Origin: Marinobacter salsuginis | Lineage (GTDB): Bacteria; Pseudomonadota; Gammaproteobacteria; Pseudomonadales; Oleiphilaceae | Direction: 5' to 3' | NCBI RefSeq assembly: GCF_009617755.1 | Contig: NZ_BGZH01000001.1 | Location: 62,001-126,000 of the forward strand | Length of the DNA: 64,000 nt | Part shown: positions 54,386 to 64,000 of the stretch, piece by piece | Position numbering within the stretch: the first letter of the stretch is position 1 | How the letters are laid out: each line of letters begins with the position of its first letter | Made by a program: the position numbers and the translations under genes | The notes under the pieces: generated by a model | Told to the model about the DNA's origin: nothing | Seen by the model: the letters and a program-made list of their open reading frames with translations, nothing else | Database searches by the model: none

Positions 54386-56209
54386 TCAGTTTCGGCCCAC
54401 ACGGATTCGGCCAACCACCCTGCTGAGGGTGTCATCAAATTCTGCGGAGGTTCCAAGAACCCGGATCCGACCTTCGACAATACCCTCTACAAGGGCGTCC
54501 TCAAGAAATTCACGACGATTGAGGCCCAGACGGTCGACAAACACCAGCTTTCTGGACGCATTGATGCGTACGGCCAGCTTCAGGCGGGCCGGCTCATCCG
54601 AAGTTTCATTCGGTTCAACCACGATCCAGCCGCCCAGCTTGATGGCGTCTACCTGTTTTTCAGCCAACAGGGTGCGCTCCTTCCGGATCCGCGCCTCCTC
54701 GGCCTTTTCATCGGCGATGCGCTGCTCTTCGGCCGCCTGACGCTGGCGCTCCAGCTCTGCTTCGCGCTCCGCTTCCTCCGCCCTGCGGCGAGCTTCTGCG
54801 GCTTCTTTCTCCCGACGCAGCTCCTCGGCCCTGAGCCTCGCGGCCTCTGCAGCCTGTTCCCGCTGCCGGCGCTGTTTATCGCAAACACCCGCCAGCAGTT
54901 CGACGGTCTCCGCCAATACGGTTCCAAATGGCGTCAGTTTCGGCAGGGGGCGGATCTGTTCTTTTTCCAGAGCGGCCTGGAAATCAGTCCAGGTCTGCAG
55001 GCCCAGTTTTACACCAGCACCGTTAGTCCAAAGGATTTCTGCCGATTCGGTCAGAAAGGCATAGAAATACCGGCGCTGCTCCGCTCCCCCTTCGCCTTCG
55101 ACAAACCACTGCCCCTCGAACGGTTTAAAGGCCTGCTCAGTCGGTACCTCAAAGCTCAGCCAACTGCTATCCCACTGAAACCCACCTGCTGCGGGTAACG
55201 CATCGACCAGCTCTGGCGTTTCTCCTCTGAGTCGCGAGACCATCACGCCTTCGATTCCTGCCAGGGAGTCCGCCGGAAGAGCCTGGTTATACACCCGTTT
55301 CCAGACATCAAGAAGTCGGTCGCCGATCTGTTCGCCAACGTGATAGAGGCGATTTCTGTCTTTGTCAGAAAGCGAAGGATCACCGATCCAGACCAGCCAC
55401 TCGAGAAGCTTGCTGCCATGCCGAAAAGTCTCACCTTCCAGACCGGCGTCCCAGACGGACTGCTTGAGCAGCCCCTGCCAGTAATCGAGGATAAACCGCA
55501 CGATCGGCATGGGAAGCCTGCGACCCTGAAGAGCCCGGCCAACAAGGGCGCGGGCAGTCTGGTCGGCCTTGCGCTGTTTGGCAGCACCCTGCTCCGTCTC
55601 CAGCAGGCGTTGGCGTAGCTTTCCGGCCTGGGCGTCCCTTCGGGCCGACTCTTCCTGCCATTGGTGACAGAAGGCTTCCACAGGGTCCGTGCTGCCGGAT
55701 TCAAAGCTGGCCGACACCGCAATAACCAGCGAATCCAGCTGGTCCAGAAGCACCCTTGATGAACGCCCGCCAGAGTCGCTCCAGCCCCGCCACTCCTGCA
55801 GACTGTCCAGCCAGGAAAGCACGGGGCCGCTGAAAGCTTTCTTGCCCTCGAGGTCCATGCGCCAGGCAAGATAAAACCGCAGTCTCGCTACGCGTCGCGC
55901 GAGACTTGGGTGCAAACCACTGGTTTTCAGGAAGACATCCATGATCCGGTCGGCAACATAAGCCGCGTTCACCTGACGCGCTGACCACTCGAGATGGACG
56001 GACCGGATGAGGTGGGTGACGCGCTCGTCCCGTTGTTCGGACCAGCATGAAATCAGAAGCGGGCGCCAGTCGCTGACAGACTCTGGTTCGAGCTTGCCCG
56101 CCGGGTAAGGGAGGTCAGGAACACGTATGCCGGCCAGGACATCGTCTATCTTACCTGAAACCGTTGCAACGGAAGGCACATCCTTCGGTCTCTGCCTGTT
56201 TTGCGACAT
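54386..56209 (-). CDS. DUF1631-like large cytoplasmic protein
   Basis: This 607-residue protein is soluble and mostly helical. The mid region LPMPIVRFILDYWQGLLKQSVWDAGLEGETFRHGSKLLEWLVWIGDPSLSDKDRNRLYHVGEQIG and the C-terminal GGWIVV...VFVDRLGLNRREFLED resemble the DUF1631 family. A strongly charged coiled coil (about 450-530, rich in Glu, Arg and Ala) links the two parts. No catalytic motif is visible. It starts with GGGGA upstream and runs into the PilZ gene 25 bases later, suggesting a c-di-GMP-linked unit. The family call is from memory and needs an HMM check. Confidence 0.65.
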   Translation of the reverse strand: MSQNRQRPKDVPSVATVSGKIDDVLAGIRVPDLPYPAGKLEPESVSDWRPLLISCWSEQRDERVTHLIRSVHLEWSARQVNAAYVADRIMDVFLKTSGLHPSLARRVARLRFYLAWRMDLEGKKAFSGPVLSWLDSLQEWRGWSDSGGRSSRVLLDQLDSLVIAVSASFESGSTDPVEAFCHQWQEESARRDAQAGKLRQRLLETEQGAAKQRKADQTARALVGRALQGRRLPMPIVRFILDYWQGLLKQSVWDAGLEGETFRHGSKLLEWLVWIGDPSLSDKDRNRLYHVGEQIGDRLLDVWKRVYNQALPADSLAGIEGVMVSRLRGETPELVDALPAAGGFQWDSSWLSFEVPTEQAFKPFEGQWFVEGEGGAEQRRYFYAFLTESAEILWTNGAGVKLGLQTWTDFQAALEKEQIRPLPKLTPFGTVLAETVELLAGVCDKQRRQREQAAEAARLRAEELRREKEAAEARRRAEEAEREAELERQRQAAEEQRIADEKAEEARIRKERTLLAEKQVDAIKLGGWIVVEPNETSDEPARLKLAVRINASRKLVFVDRLGLNRREFLEDALVEGIVEGRIRVLGTSAEFDDTLSRVVGRIRVGRN

Positions 56210-56384
56210 CCGTTCCCCATACCTAAGAAGCGTTGAAAAGGCCCTGTAAATAACGCAGTATAACCAACTCGCCGGGGTTTACCGCAACAGTGCACCGGCG
56301 CTATTCGCGTTAATCTGCAACCCTGTTGGCATATTCCATGGTCCACCAGGGCTGCAACGATCAGAATCGGGGAAGCAGAACAAC

Positions 56385-57461
56385 ATGTCGGGCAACAAAC
56401 TAGAGAATCTGAATGTGGCGAGCCAGGAAGCACTGATCACTCCTGAAGCGCTAAAGAAGGAGATGCCACTCTCCGACAAGGCCGCAGAAACCGTCTCAAA
56501 GGGCCGCCAGGCCATCTATGACATCATGGACGGCAAAGACCACCGGCTATTCGTGGTGGTGGGCCCCTGCTCCATTCACGATGTAGAAGCGGCCCGGGAT
56601 TACGCCGCGCGCCTGAAGAAGCTTGCCGATGAAGTCAGCGATACGCTTCTGATCGTTATGCGTGTCTATTTTGAGAAGCCTCGTACAACCGTTGGCTGGA
56701 AAGGTCTGATCAACGATCCGCACCTGAACGACACCTTTGATATTGAGCAGGGCCTCCACATCGGTCGTCGCCTGCTGCTGGATATCAACGAGTTGGGCCT
56801 CCCCGCAGCCACCGAAGCACTGGATCCGATTTCCCCGCAGTACCTGCAGGACACCATTGCCTGGTCCGCTATCGGCGCCCGTACTACTGAGTCACAGACC
56901 CATCGGGAAATGAGCAGCGGCCTTTCCATGGCAATCGGTTTCAAGAATGGCACTGATGGCAGCCTTGATGTTGCCGTGAACGCCATGAAGTCGGTTTCCC
57001 ATCCTCACAGTTTCCTGGGCATTGATCAGCAGGGCCAGGTGGCGATTATCCGCACCAAGGGCAACAATTACGGGCACGTTGTTCTTCGCGGCGGCGGCGG
57101 CAAACCCAACTACGACTCGGTAAGCGTCGCCCTCTGCGAGCAGGCGCTGGATAAAGCAGGCTTGCGCAAATCGATGATGATTGACTGCAGCCACGCCAAC
57201 TCAAGCAAGGATCCGGCTATCCAGCCGCTGGTCATGCAGGACGTAACCCACCAGATTCTGGAAGGCAATACCTCCATCCAGAGCCTTATGGTAGAAAGCA
57301 ACATCAACTGGGGTAACCAGTCCATTCCCGAGAATCTGGCCGATCTCAAATACGGCGTGTCGGTAACCGACGCCTGTATCGACTGGCCAACCACGGAGAA
57401 GGCGATCCGGGACATGCGCGACAAACTCAAGGATGTACTGCCCAAGCGCAAAATCGGCTGA
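56385..57461 (+). CDS. 3-deoxy-7-phosphoheptulonate synthase, class I
   Basis: DAHP synthase condenses phosphoenolpyruvate and erythrose-4-phosphate, the first step to aromatic amino acids. The 358-residue protein is class I (AroFGH): VVVGPCSIHDVEAARDYAARL, VMRVYFEKPRTTVGWKGLINDPHLN, GARTTESQTHREMSSGLSM, IRTKGNNYGHVVLRGGGGKPNYD and MIDCSHANSSKDPA with the metal-binding Cys and His residues. Which amino acid feedback-inhibits it cannot be read from the sequence, so I give no symbol. It is divergent from the DUF1631-like gene and convergent with cobA. Confidence 0.94.
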   Translation: MSGNKLENLNVASQEALITPEALKKEMPLSDKAAETVSKGRQAIYDIMDGKDHRLFVVVGPCSIHDVEAARDYAARLKKLADEVSDTLLIVMRVYFEKPRTTVGWKGLINDPHLNDTFDIEQGLHIGRRLLLDINELGLPAATEALDPISPQYLQDTIAWSAIGARTTESQTHREMSSGLSMAIGFKNGTDGSLDVAVNAMKSVSHPHSFLGIDQQGQVAIIRTKGNNYGHVVLRGGGGKPNYDSVSVALCEQALDKAGLRKSMMIDCSHANSSKDPAIQPLVMQDVTHQILEGNTSIQSLMVESNINWGNQSIPENLADLKYGVSVTDACIDWPTTEKAIRDMRDKLKDVLPKRKIG

Positions 57462-57490
57462 GCAAAAAGCATGATGAGAAAACGGGGAGC

Positions 57491-59706
<2,216 letters not shown>

Positions 59707-61044
59707 TCAGTTGTAGCGTTTTCGGGGGCTTTCGGCGTTTCGGGTATCCAGACGCTGGCGCTTTTCAGCCAGTTTTATCTCGAGCCCTCGATTGACAGGC
59801 TCGTAGTAGCGGCGCTGATGAATGGCCTCGGGCAGGTAGGACTCGCCGGCGGCGAAGGCCTCGGGCTCATCATGGGCGTACCTGTAGGTATCGCCGTGGC
59901 CCATGCTTTTCATCAGTTTGGTCGGGGCATTGCGGAGGTGAACTGGCACCTCATAGTCCGGGTCTTTGCGGATATCCGCCATACACTGATTAAAGGCGCT
60001 ATAAACCGCATTACTTTTGGGAGCCAGCGCCAGATAGGTCACCGCCTGCGCCAGGGCCAGTTCCCCTTCCGGTGTCCCCAGCCGCTCCTGGGCATCCCAG
60101 GCGGCCATGCTAAGCTGCAGGGCACGAGGGTCAGCGTTACCAATGTCTTCGCTGGCAATGCGCACCAGACGCCGTGCAACATAGAGCGGATCACAGCCGC
60201 CATCGAGCATCCGGCACAGCCAGTACAGCGAACCGTCCGGATCGGAACCGCGAACGGATTTATGCAGTGCAGAGATCTGGTCGTAAAACACATCTCCGCC
60301 CTTGTCGAACCGACGCAGGCTTGTCTGCATTACCTGTTCGAGCTGATCAGCCGTTACCCGGTCCATTCCGGAGCCGTCCGGCTCGGCCAGATCCGCCGCC
60401 ACCTCCAGAATATTAAGGGCGCGACGGGCATCGCCGCCGGATGCTGCCGCCATCAGGGTCAGCACGTCCTCATCAACCAGCAGGCGGCCTGCGAAGCCCT
60501 CGTCGGCTGCCAGCGCACGACGTAACAATTGAAGAATGTCCTCTTCTTCAAGGTTCTTAAGCACGTAGACCCGGGTACGGGACAGCAGGGCGCTGTTAAG
60601 TTCGAAAGAAGGGTTTTCGGTGGTCGCACCCACGAAGATGAACGTTCCGTCCTCGATGTGGGGGAGAAACGCGTCCTGCTGGCTCTTGTTGAATCGATGC
60701 ACCTCATCGACAAACAGCAGCGTGTCCCGCCCCTGGGACTGTTTTCGATTGCGCGCCCGCTCTACTACAGCCCGAATCTCTTTCACACCGCTCAAAACGG
60801 CAGACACCGTCTCGAAGCTAAGATCGCTGACGTTCGCCAGAAGCTGGGCAAAAGTAGTCTTACCGACTCCGGGAGGTCCCCAGAGAATCATGGAGTGAAG
60901 CTGGCCCTGCTCCACCGCACGTCGAAGAGGTTTTCCGGGCCCGACCAGGTGTGCCTGGCCCACGTAGTCATCCAGTGTTGCAGGCCGCATTCTTGCGGCC
61001 AAAGGCCGGAAACCGGCGGATTCCGCGAACAGGCTATCCTGCAT
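59707..61044 (-). CDS. rarA: Replication-associated recombination ATPase RarA
   Basis: RarA (MgsA) is an AAA+ ATPase that acts at stalled replication forks. The 445-residue protein has [21 protein letters not shown], Walker [16 protein letters not shown], Walker [21 protein letters not shown], sensor 1 [15 protein letters not shown] and sensor 2 [16 protein letters not shown]. The C-terminal tetramerisation part ([18 protein letters not shown]) is intact. Its start overlaps the lolA stop by a single base, giving the lolA-rarA order known in E. coli. Confidence 0.96.
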   Translation of the reverse strand: MQDSLFAESAGFRPLAARMRPATLDDYVGQAHLVGPGKPLRRAVEQGQLHSMILWGPPGVGKTTFAQLLANVSDLSFETVSAVLSGVKEIRAVVERARNRKQSQGRDTLLFVDEVHRFNKSQQDAFLPHIEDGTFIFVGATTENPSFELNSALLSRTRVYVLKNLEEEDILQLLRRALAADEGFAGRLLVDEDVLTLMAAASGGDARRALNILEVAADLAEPDGSGMDRVTADQLEQVMQTSLRRFDKGGDVFYDQISALHKSVRGSDPDGSLYWLCRMLDGGCDPLYVARRLVRIASEDIGNADPRALQLSMAAWDAQERLGTPEGELALAQAVTYLALAPKSNAVYSAFNQCMADIRKDPDYEVPVHLRNAPTKLMKSMGHGDTYRYAHDEPEAFAAGESYLPEAIHQRRYYEPVNRGLEIKLAEKRQRLDTRNAESPRKRYN

Positions 61045-61691
61045 CAGGCCCCGTCCCGGATAATATCCACACCCTCCGGGTAGTCGAGGGTGAAGGCACC
61101 GGCTTCCACCGGTTCATTGAGCCTGATCCGGTCAAAACTCAGAACACTCAACTGGGCAAGGGAATCCTGCATGCGCATCTCCTGAAGCTCACCCTTGAAG
61201 AAGGTCAACCGGAGTGACGTGAAAAGGGAATCAGGACTCCTTGGCTCCAGGGTGAATTCGCGCGTGTTGTCACCGATCTGGCGCCCTGAGACCTTGTAGG
61301 TTTCCTCCAGGTTATCCACTTCACCGCTGAGCAGCAGTGCCGGAGTAGATTGCACCCTGTCATCGAGCTTATGAATCGTAACCTGCTCCAGATCAGGATC
61401 GTAGACCTCCACGGTTTCGCCATCGCTCACAATAAACTGCGAGAGGGGCGCGCTGGTTTCCCAGTAAAACAGTCCCGGGCGTTTTGCTTTCAACGAACCA
61501 CGGGTTTCCTGGACCTTGTTGCCATTCTCGTTGACAACAATCTGAATGAAATCCGCCTGATAGGTTTCATAGCTCTTCAGTAACGAAGCCAGCTCGTCGG
61601 CTCCCTCTTGGCCCTCACTGGCCGTCGCAGGGCTGAAGAAAAACACCGTCGCTACCATTACTAACAGGTATTTCAGAAAAGACTGTGCCAT
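61044..61691 (-). CDS. lolA: Outer-membrane lipoprotein carrier protein LolA
   Basis: LolA ferries lipoproteins across the periplasm to LolB. The 215-residue protein has an N-terminal signal peptide (about 1-24, [18 protein letters not shown]) and then [73 protein letters not shown], the standard LolA half-barrel. The C-terminal segment [44 protein letters not shown] also fits. It lies 12 bases after ftsK and is translationally coupled to rarA. Confidence 0.95.
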   Translation of the reverse strand: MAQSFLKYLLVMVATVFFFSPATASEGQEGADELASLLKSYETYQADFIQIVVNENGNKVQETRGSLKAKRPGLFYWETSAPLSQFIVSDGETVEVYDPDLEQVTIHKLDDRVQSTPALLLSGEVDNLEETYKVSGRQIGDNTREFTLEPRSPDSLFTSLRLTFFKGELQEMRMQDSLAQLSVLSFDRIRLNEPVEAGAFTLDYPEGVDIIRDGA

Positions 61692-61703
61692 GGCTCGTTA
61701 CTC

Positions 61704-64000
61704 CTAATCTCTGGGTGGCGGCGGCGCCAGAACTTCACGGGCGCCGTTATGGCCTGCGGCGCTTACCACGCCGGATGCTTCCATGGCATCAACCAGGTTT
61801 GCCGCCCGGTTGTACCCGATCTTGAATTTTCGCTGCACCGAGGAAATTGAAACGCGGCGCCCTTCAGTCACAAACGCAACCGCCTCGTCGTAGAGCGCAT
61901 CGCCTTCGCTATCTCCACCGCCTTCTGACAGGTTGGGTACCCCGGGCAGACTCTCGCCTTCAGCTCCGTTGAGGACATCGTCCACGTAGACCGGTTCGCC
62001 ACGTGCTTTCCAGGCACTGACAACGCGGTGAACCTCATCGTCGTCCACAAAGGCTCCATGCACCCGAACCGGCAGGCCCGACCCCGGTGGCAGATAGAGC
62101 ATGTCGCCATGCCCCAGTAGCTGCTCAGCGCCACCCTGATCCAGTACCGTCCGCGAATCAATCTTGGACGACACCTGGAAAGACATTCGGGTGGGAATGT
62201 TGGCCTTGATCAGGCCGGTTATCACATCAACCGATGGCCTCTGGGTAGCGAGGATCAGGTGAATACCTGCCGCCCTTGCCTTCTGTGCAATGCGGGCAAT
62301 CAGCTCTTCAACCTTTTTGCCAACGATCATCATCATGTCGGCAAACTCGTCGATCACGACCACGATGAATGGCAGGGTGTCCAGCTCGGGACGTTCCTGT
62401 TCATCATTGGCGAGATACTCGTCCGGCTTCCAGAAAGGATCCAGAAGCGGTTCACCGGCGGCCACGGCGTCTTTGATCTTCCGGTTGTAACCGGCCAGAT
62501 TCCGGACACCGAGGCTGGCCATTGACTTGTACCGGCGCTCCATTTCAGCCACACACCAGCGCAGGGCGTTGGCCGCCTCTTTCATGTCGGTGACCACCGG
62601 CGCCAGCAAATGTGGAATGCCATCGTAGATGCTCAATTCGAGCATCTTCGGATCCACCATGATGAAACGGACATCTTCCGGCCCCGCCTTCAGCAGCATG
62701 CTGAGCAGCATGGCATTGACGCCAACGGACTTACCGGAACCGGTGGTACCCGCCACGAGGAGGTGCGGCATTTTGGCAAGGTTGGCCACCATCGGGTTAC
62801 CACCGATGTCATTACCCAGCGCCAGGGTCAGAGGGGAACTGGATTCCTGGAACACCCGGGCACCAAGCACCTCGCTCAGGCGGACCATTTCCCGTTCTTC
62901 ATTCGGAATCTCAATACCAACAACAGACTTGCCGGGAATCACCTCGACAACCCGAACACTCAGTACCGCCAGGGAACGGGCCAGATCTTTGGCGAGGTTG
63001 GAAATCTTGCTGACCTTCACGCCCGGGGCCGGCTTGATCTCGAACCGGGTGATGACCGGGCCCGGATTGACCTCGACCACTTCCACCGATACCCCGAAAT
63101 CACCGAGCTTTTCTTCCAGCAATCGGGACATGTGCTCCAGCGATTCTTCCGAGTAGCCTTTTTCCTTATGCTCCTCCGGCGGGTCCAGCAGGGAAATCGG
63201 CGGGATCGGGCTTTCTATGTCTTCCAGCAGCGAAGGCTGCTTGCTGCCCTTGTCTTTCGACTGGGAAGGCTGTTCGTCCTTCTTGAAGGGCGAGATCTTC
63301 ACCGAACGCCCCGTAGGCTGAGAGGATTCGTCAGGTTTGGCAGGCTTATCTTTAGCCACAGGCGCGTCATCCCGCGAGCTGAAACTTTCAAGCCGAGCCG
63401 GCTCTGACTCAACTTCGGCCGAGAAACCATCCAGGCCCGGTTCCTTTCGAGCGGTTTCGGGCTTTGAAGCAGCCTTCGGGGCCTTGGGCTTCTTCGGACC
63501 GAAGCCGGGGATCCGGTGCCACCAGCGAGGCTTGTCGGGATCCGGGCTTTTCAATGCGCTATCGACAGCTGGCACACGATCCTTGACCACTGGGGGCTCT
63601 GCTCTTGGCTCGACCTTGGCCTCTGGTTTTTCCGATTGTTTCGGTTTTTCCGGCTTCGGCTTGCCCTTGAACAGACTGCTGATCGCCAGCCCTGTCCGAA
63701 GGGTCAGACCACCGACTTGATCCATCAGCCAGAACCACGACAAACCGGTTGTAACGGTCAGTGCGAACAGAAAGATGGCGATCAGCAAAAGCGTAGTCGC
63801 CGGCAGGTTGAAAAACCGAACCATGGCATCAGCCACAGCCGTACCAAGCACGCCGCCCGAGGAAGCCCCGAGACCAAATACGGAATAGAGCGACAACAGG
63901 CTGGTTGCCGAAAGAAGGATCAACAGGAAGCCACCGAACCGCATCATGAACAGCGGCCAGTGCAAGTCCAGGGAATCGTTGCGCCGCCGGATAAGCATCA
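61704..64000 (-). CDS. ftsK: DNA translocase FtsK, 5' end beyond the window
   Basis: FtsK pumps chromosome DNA through the division septum and activates XerCD at dif. The visible 764 or so residues contain the last two or so membrane segments, a Pro/Lys/Glu/Ser-rich linker (about 105-285), and the motor domain with Walker [17 protein letters not shown] and Walker [14 protein letters not shown] terminal winged-helix gamma domain follows ([38 protein letters not shown]), which reads KOPS motifs. Compared with Pseudomonas FtsK, the first membrane segments are missing, so the gene continues past 64000. The ATG near the edge is not its true start. Confidence 0.93.
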   Translation of the reverse strand, partial: MLIRRRNDSLDLHWPLFMMRFGGFLLILLSATSLLSLYSVFGLGASSGGVLGTAVADAMVRFFNLPATTLLLIAIFLFALTVTTGLSWFWLMDQVGGLTLRTGLAISSLFKGKPKPEKPKQSEKPEAKVEPRAEPPVVKDRVPAVDSALKSPDPDKPRWWHRIPGFGPKKPKAPKAASKPETARKEPGLDGFSAEVESEPARLESFSSRDDAPVAKDKPAKPDESSQPTGRSVKISPFKKDEQPSQSKDKGSKQPSLLEDIESPIPPISLLDPPEEHKEKGYSEESLEHMSRLLEEKLGDFGVSVEVVEVNPGPVITRFEIKPAPGVKVSKISNLAKDLARSLAVLSVRVVEVIPGKSVVGIEIPNEEREMVRLSEVLGARVFQESSSPLTLALGNDIGGNPMVANLAKMPHLLVAGTTGSGKSVGVNAMLLSMLLKAGPEDVRFIMVDPKMLELSIYDGIPHLLAPVVTDMKEAANALRWCVAEMERRYKSMASLGVRNLAGYNRKIKDAVAAGEPLLDPFWKPDEYLANDEQERPELDTLPFIVVVIDEFADMMMIVGKKVEELIARIAQKARAAGIHLILATQRPSVDVITGLIKANIPTRMSFQVSSKIDSRTVLDQGGAEQLLGHGDMLYLPPGSGLPVRVHGAFVDDDEVHRVVSAWKARGEPVYVDDVLNGAEGESLPGVPNLSEGGGDSEGDALYDEAVAFVTEGRRVSISSVQRKFKIGYNRAANLVDAMEASGVVSAAGHNGAREVLAPPPPRD

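Noticed and set aside
54350..55198. 282-codon plus-strand frame opposite the DUF1631-like gene
   Set aside because: No supporting motifs; it is an antisense shadow.

Overview
The window looks like chromosomal housekeeping DNA from a marine gammaproteobacterium close to Marinobacter, within the wider Pseudomonas relatives. The evidence is moderate GC content, Marinobacter/Pseudomonas-like proteins (ETF-QO, FimL, RssB, PhaD-like TetR plus phasin, MltD, Yej, FabI) and the gene order dnaQ-rnhA-methyltransferase-gloB-mltD-yejABEF-fabI, which I recall from Pseudomonas aeruginosa. The genus is inference from protein resemblance; no rRNA is present. I see no CRISPR array, insertion sequence, prophage or integrase.

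Layout. 0-13.9 kb: two small single-membrane-span proteins, rlmA, the electron-transfer flavoprotein genes etfBA divergent from ETF-QO around a perfect 20-bp PsrA-type palindrome, an SlyD-type FKBP, a minus-strand run (DUF1285, radical SAM, sixA, gpsA), a STAS/RssB partner-switch pair, a SAMHD1-like HD hydrolase and a renalase-like flavoprotein. 14.0-20.9 kb: an eight-gene, tightly overlapping operon (acyl-CoA desaturase, SnoaL-like, SDR, COG2907 flavoprotein, DUF1365, CFA-type methyltransferase, DUF2878, secreted protein). It looks like a complete membrane fatty-acid modification pathway. 21.0-30.7 kb: xthA, a PhaD-like regulator facing a phasin gene, a candidate operator and small RNA, a split YeeE/YedE transporter with a sulfurtransferase, hemH, tRNA-Ser(TGA), a BI-1/YccA protein, tusDCB-tusE, DUF445 and nfuA.

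30.9-44.7 kb: metH, DUF2970, an unlisted 34-residue membrane protein, cysI-DUF934, an AcuI-type reductase, sohB, an SCP2 protein, a membrane protein with fimL, and dnaQ-rnhA-methyltransferase. 44.8-64 kb: gloB, mltD, yejABEF, fabI, a PilZ protein with a DUF1631-like protein, a class I DAHP synthase, cobA-serS, rarA-lolA and the 3' part of ftsK, which runs off the right edge.

Themes. Fatty-acid and lipid metabolism recurs: ETF/ETF-QO for beta-oxidation electrons, the desaturase/methyltransferase operon, phasin/PhaD, SCP2, fabI and gpsA. Sulfur handling is the second theme: YeeE pair, sulfurtransferase, Tus relay, CysI, MetH, siroheme methyltransferase and NfuA. The best candidate for an under-described system is the 14.0-20.9 kb operon. 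Its CFA-type enzyme has lost two residues (equivalents of E. coli Cys139 and His266) that contribute to the cyclopropane synthase active site, so it may make a methylated or otherwise modified lipid rather than a cyclopropane. This is inference from motifs read by eye; no searches were run.
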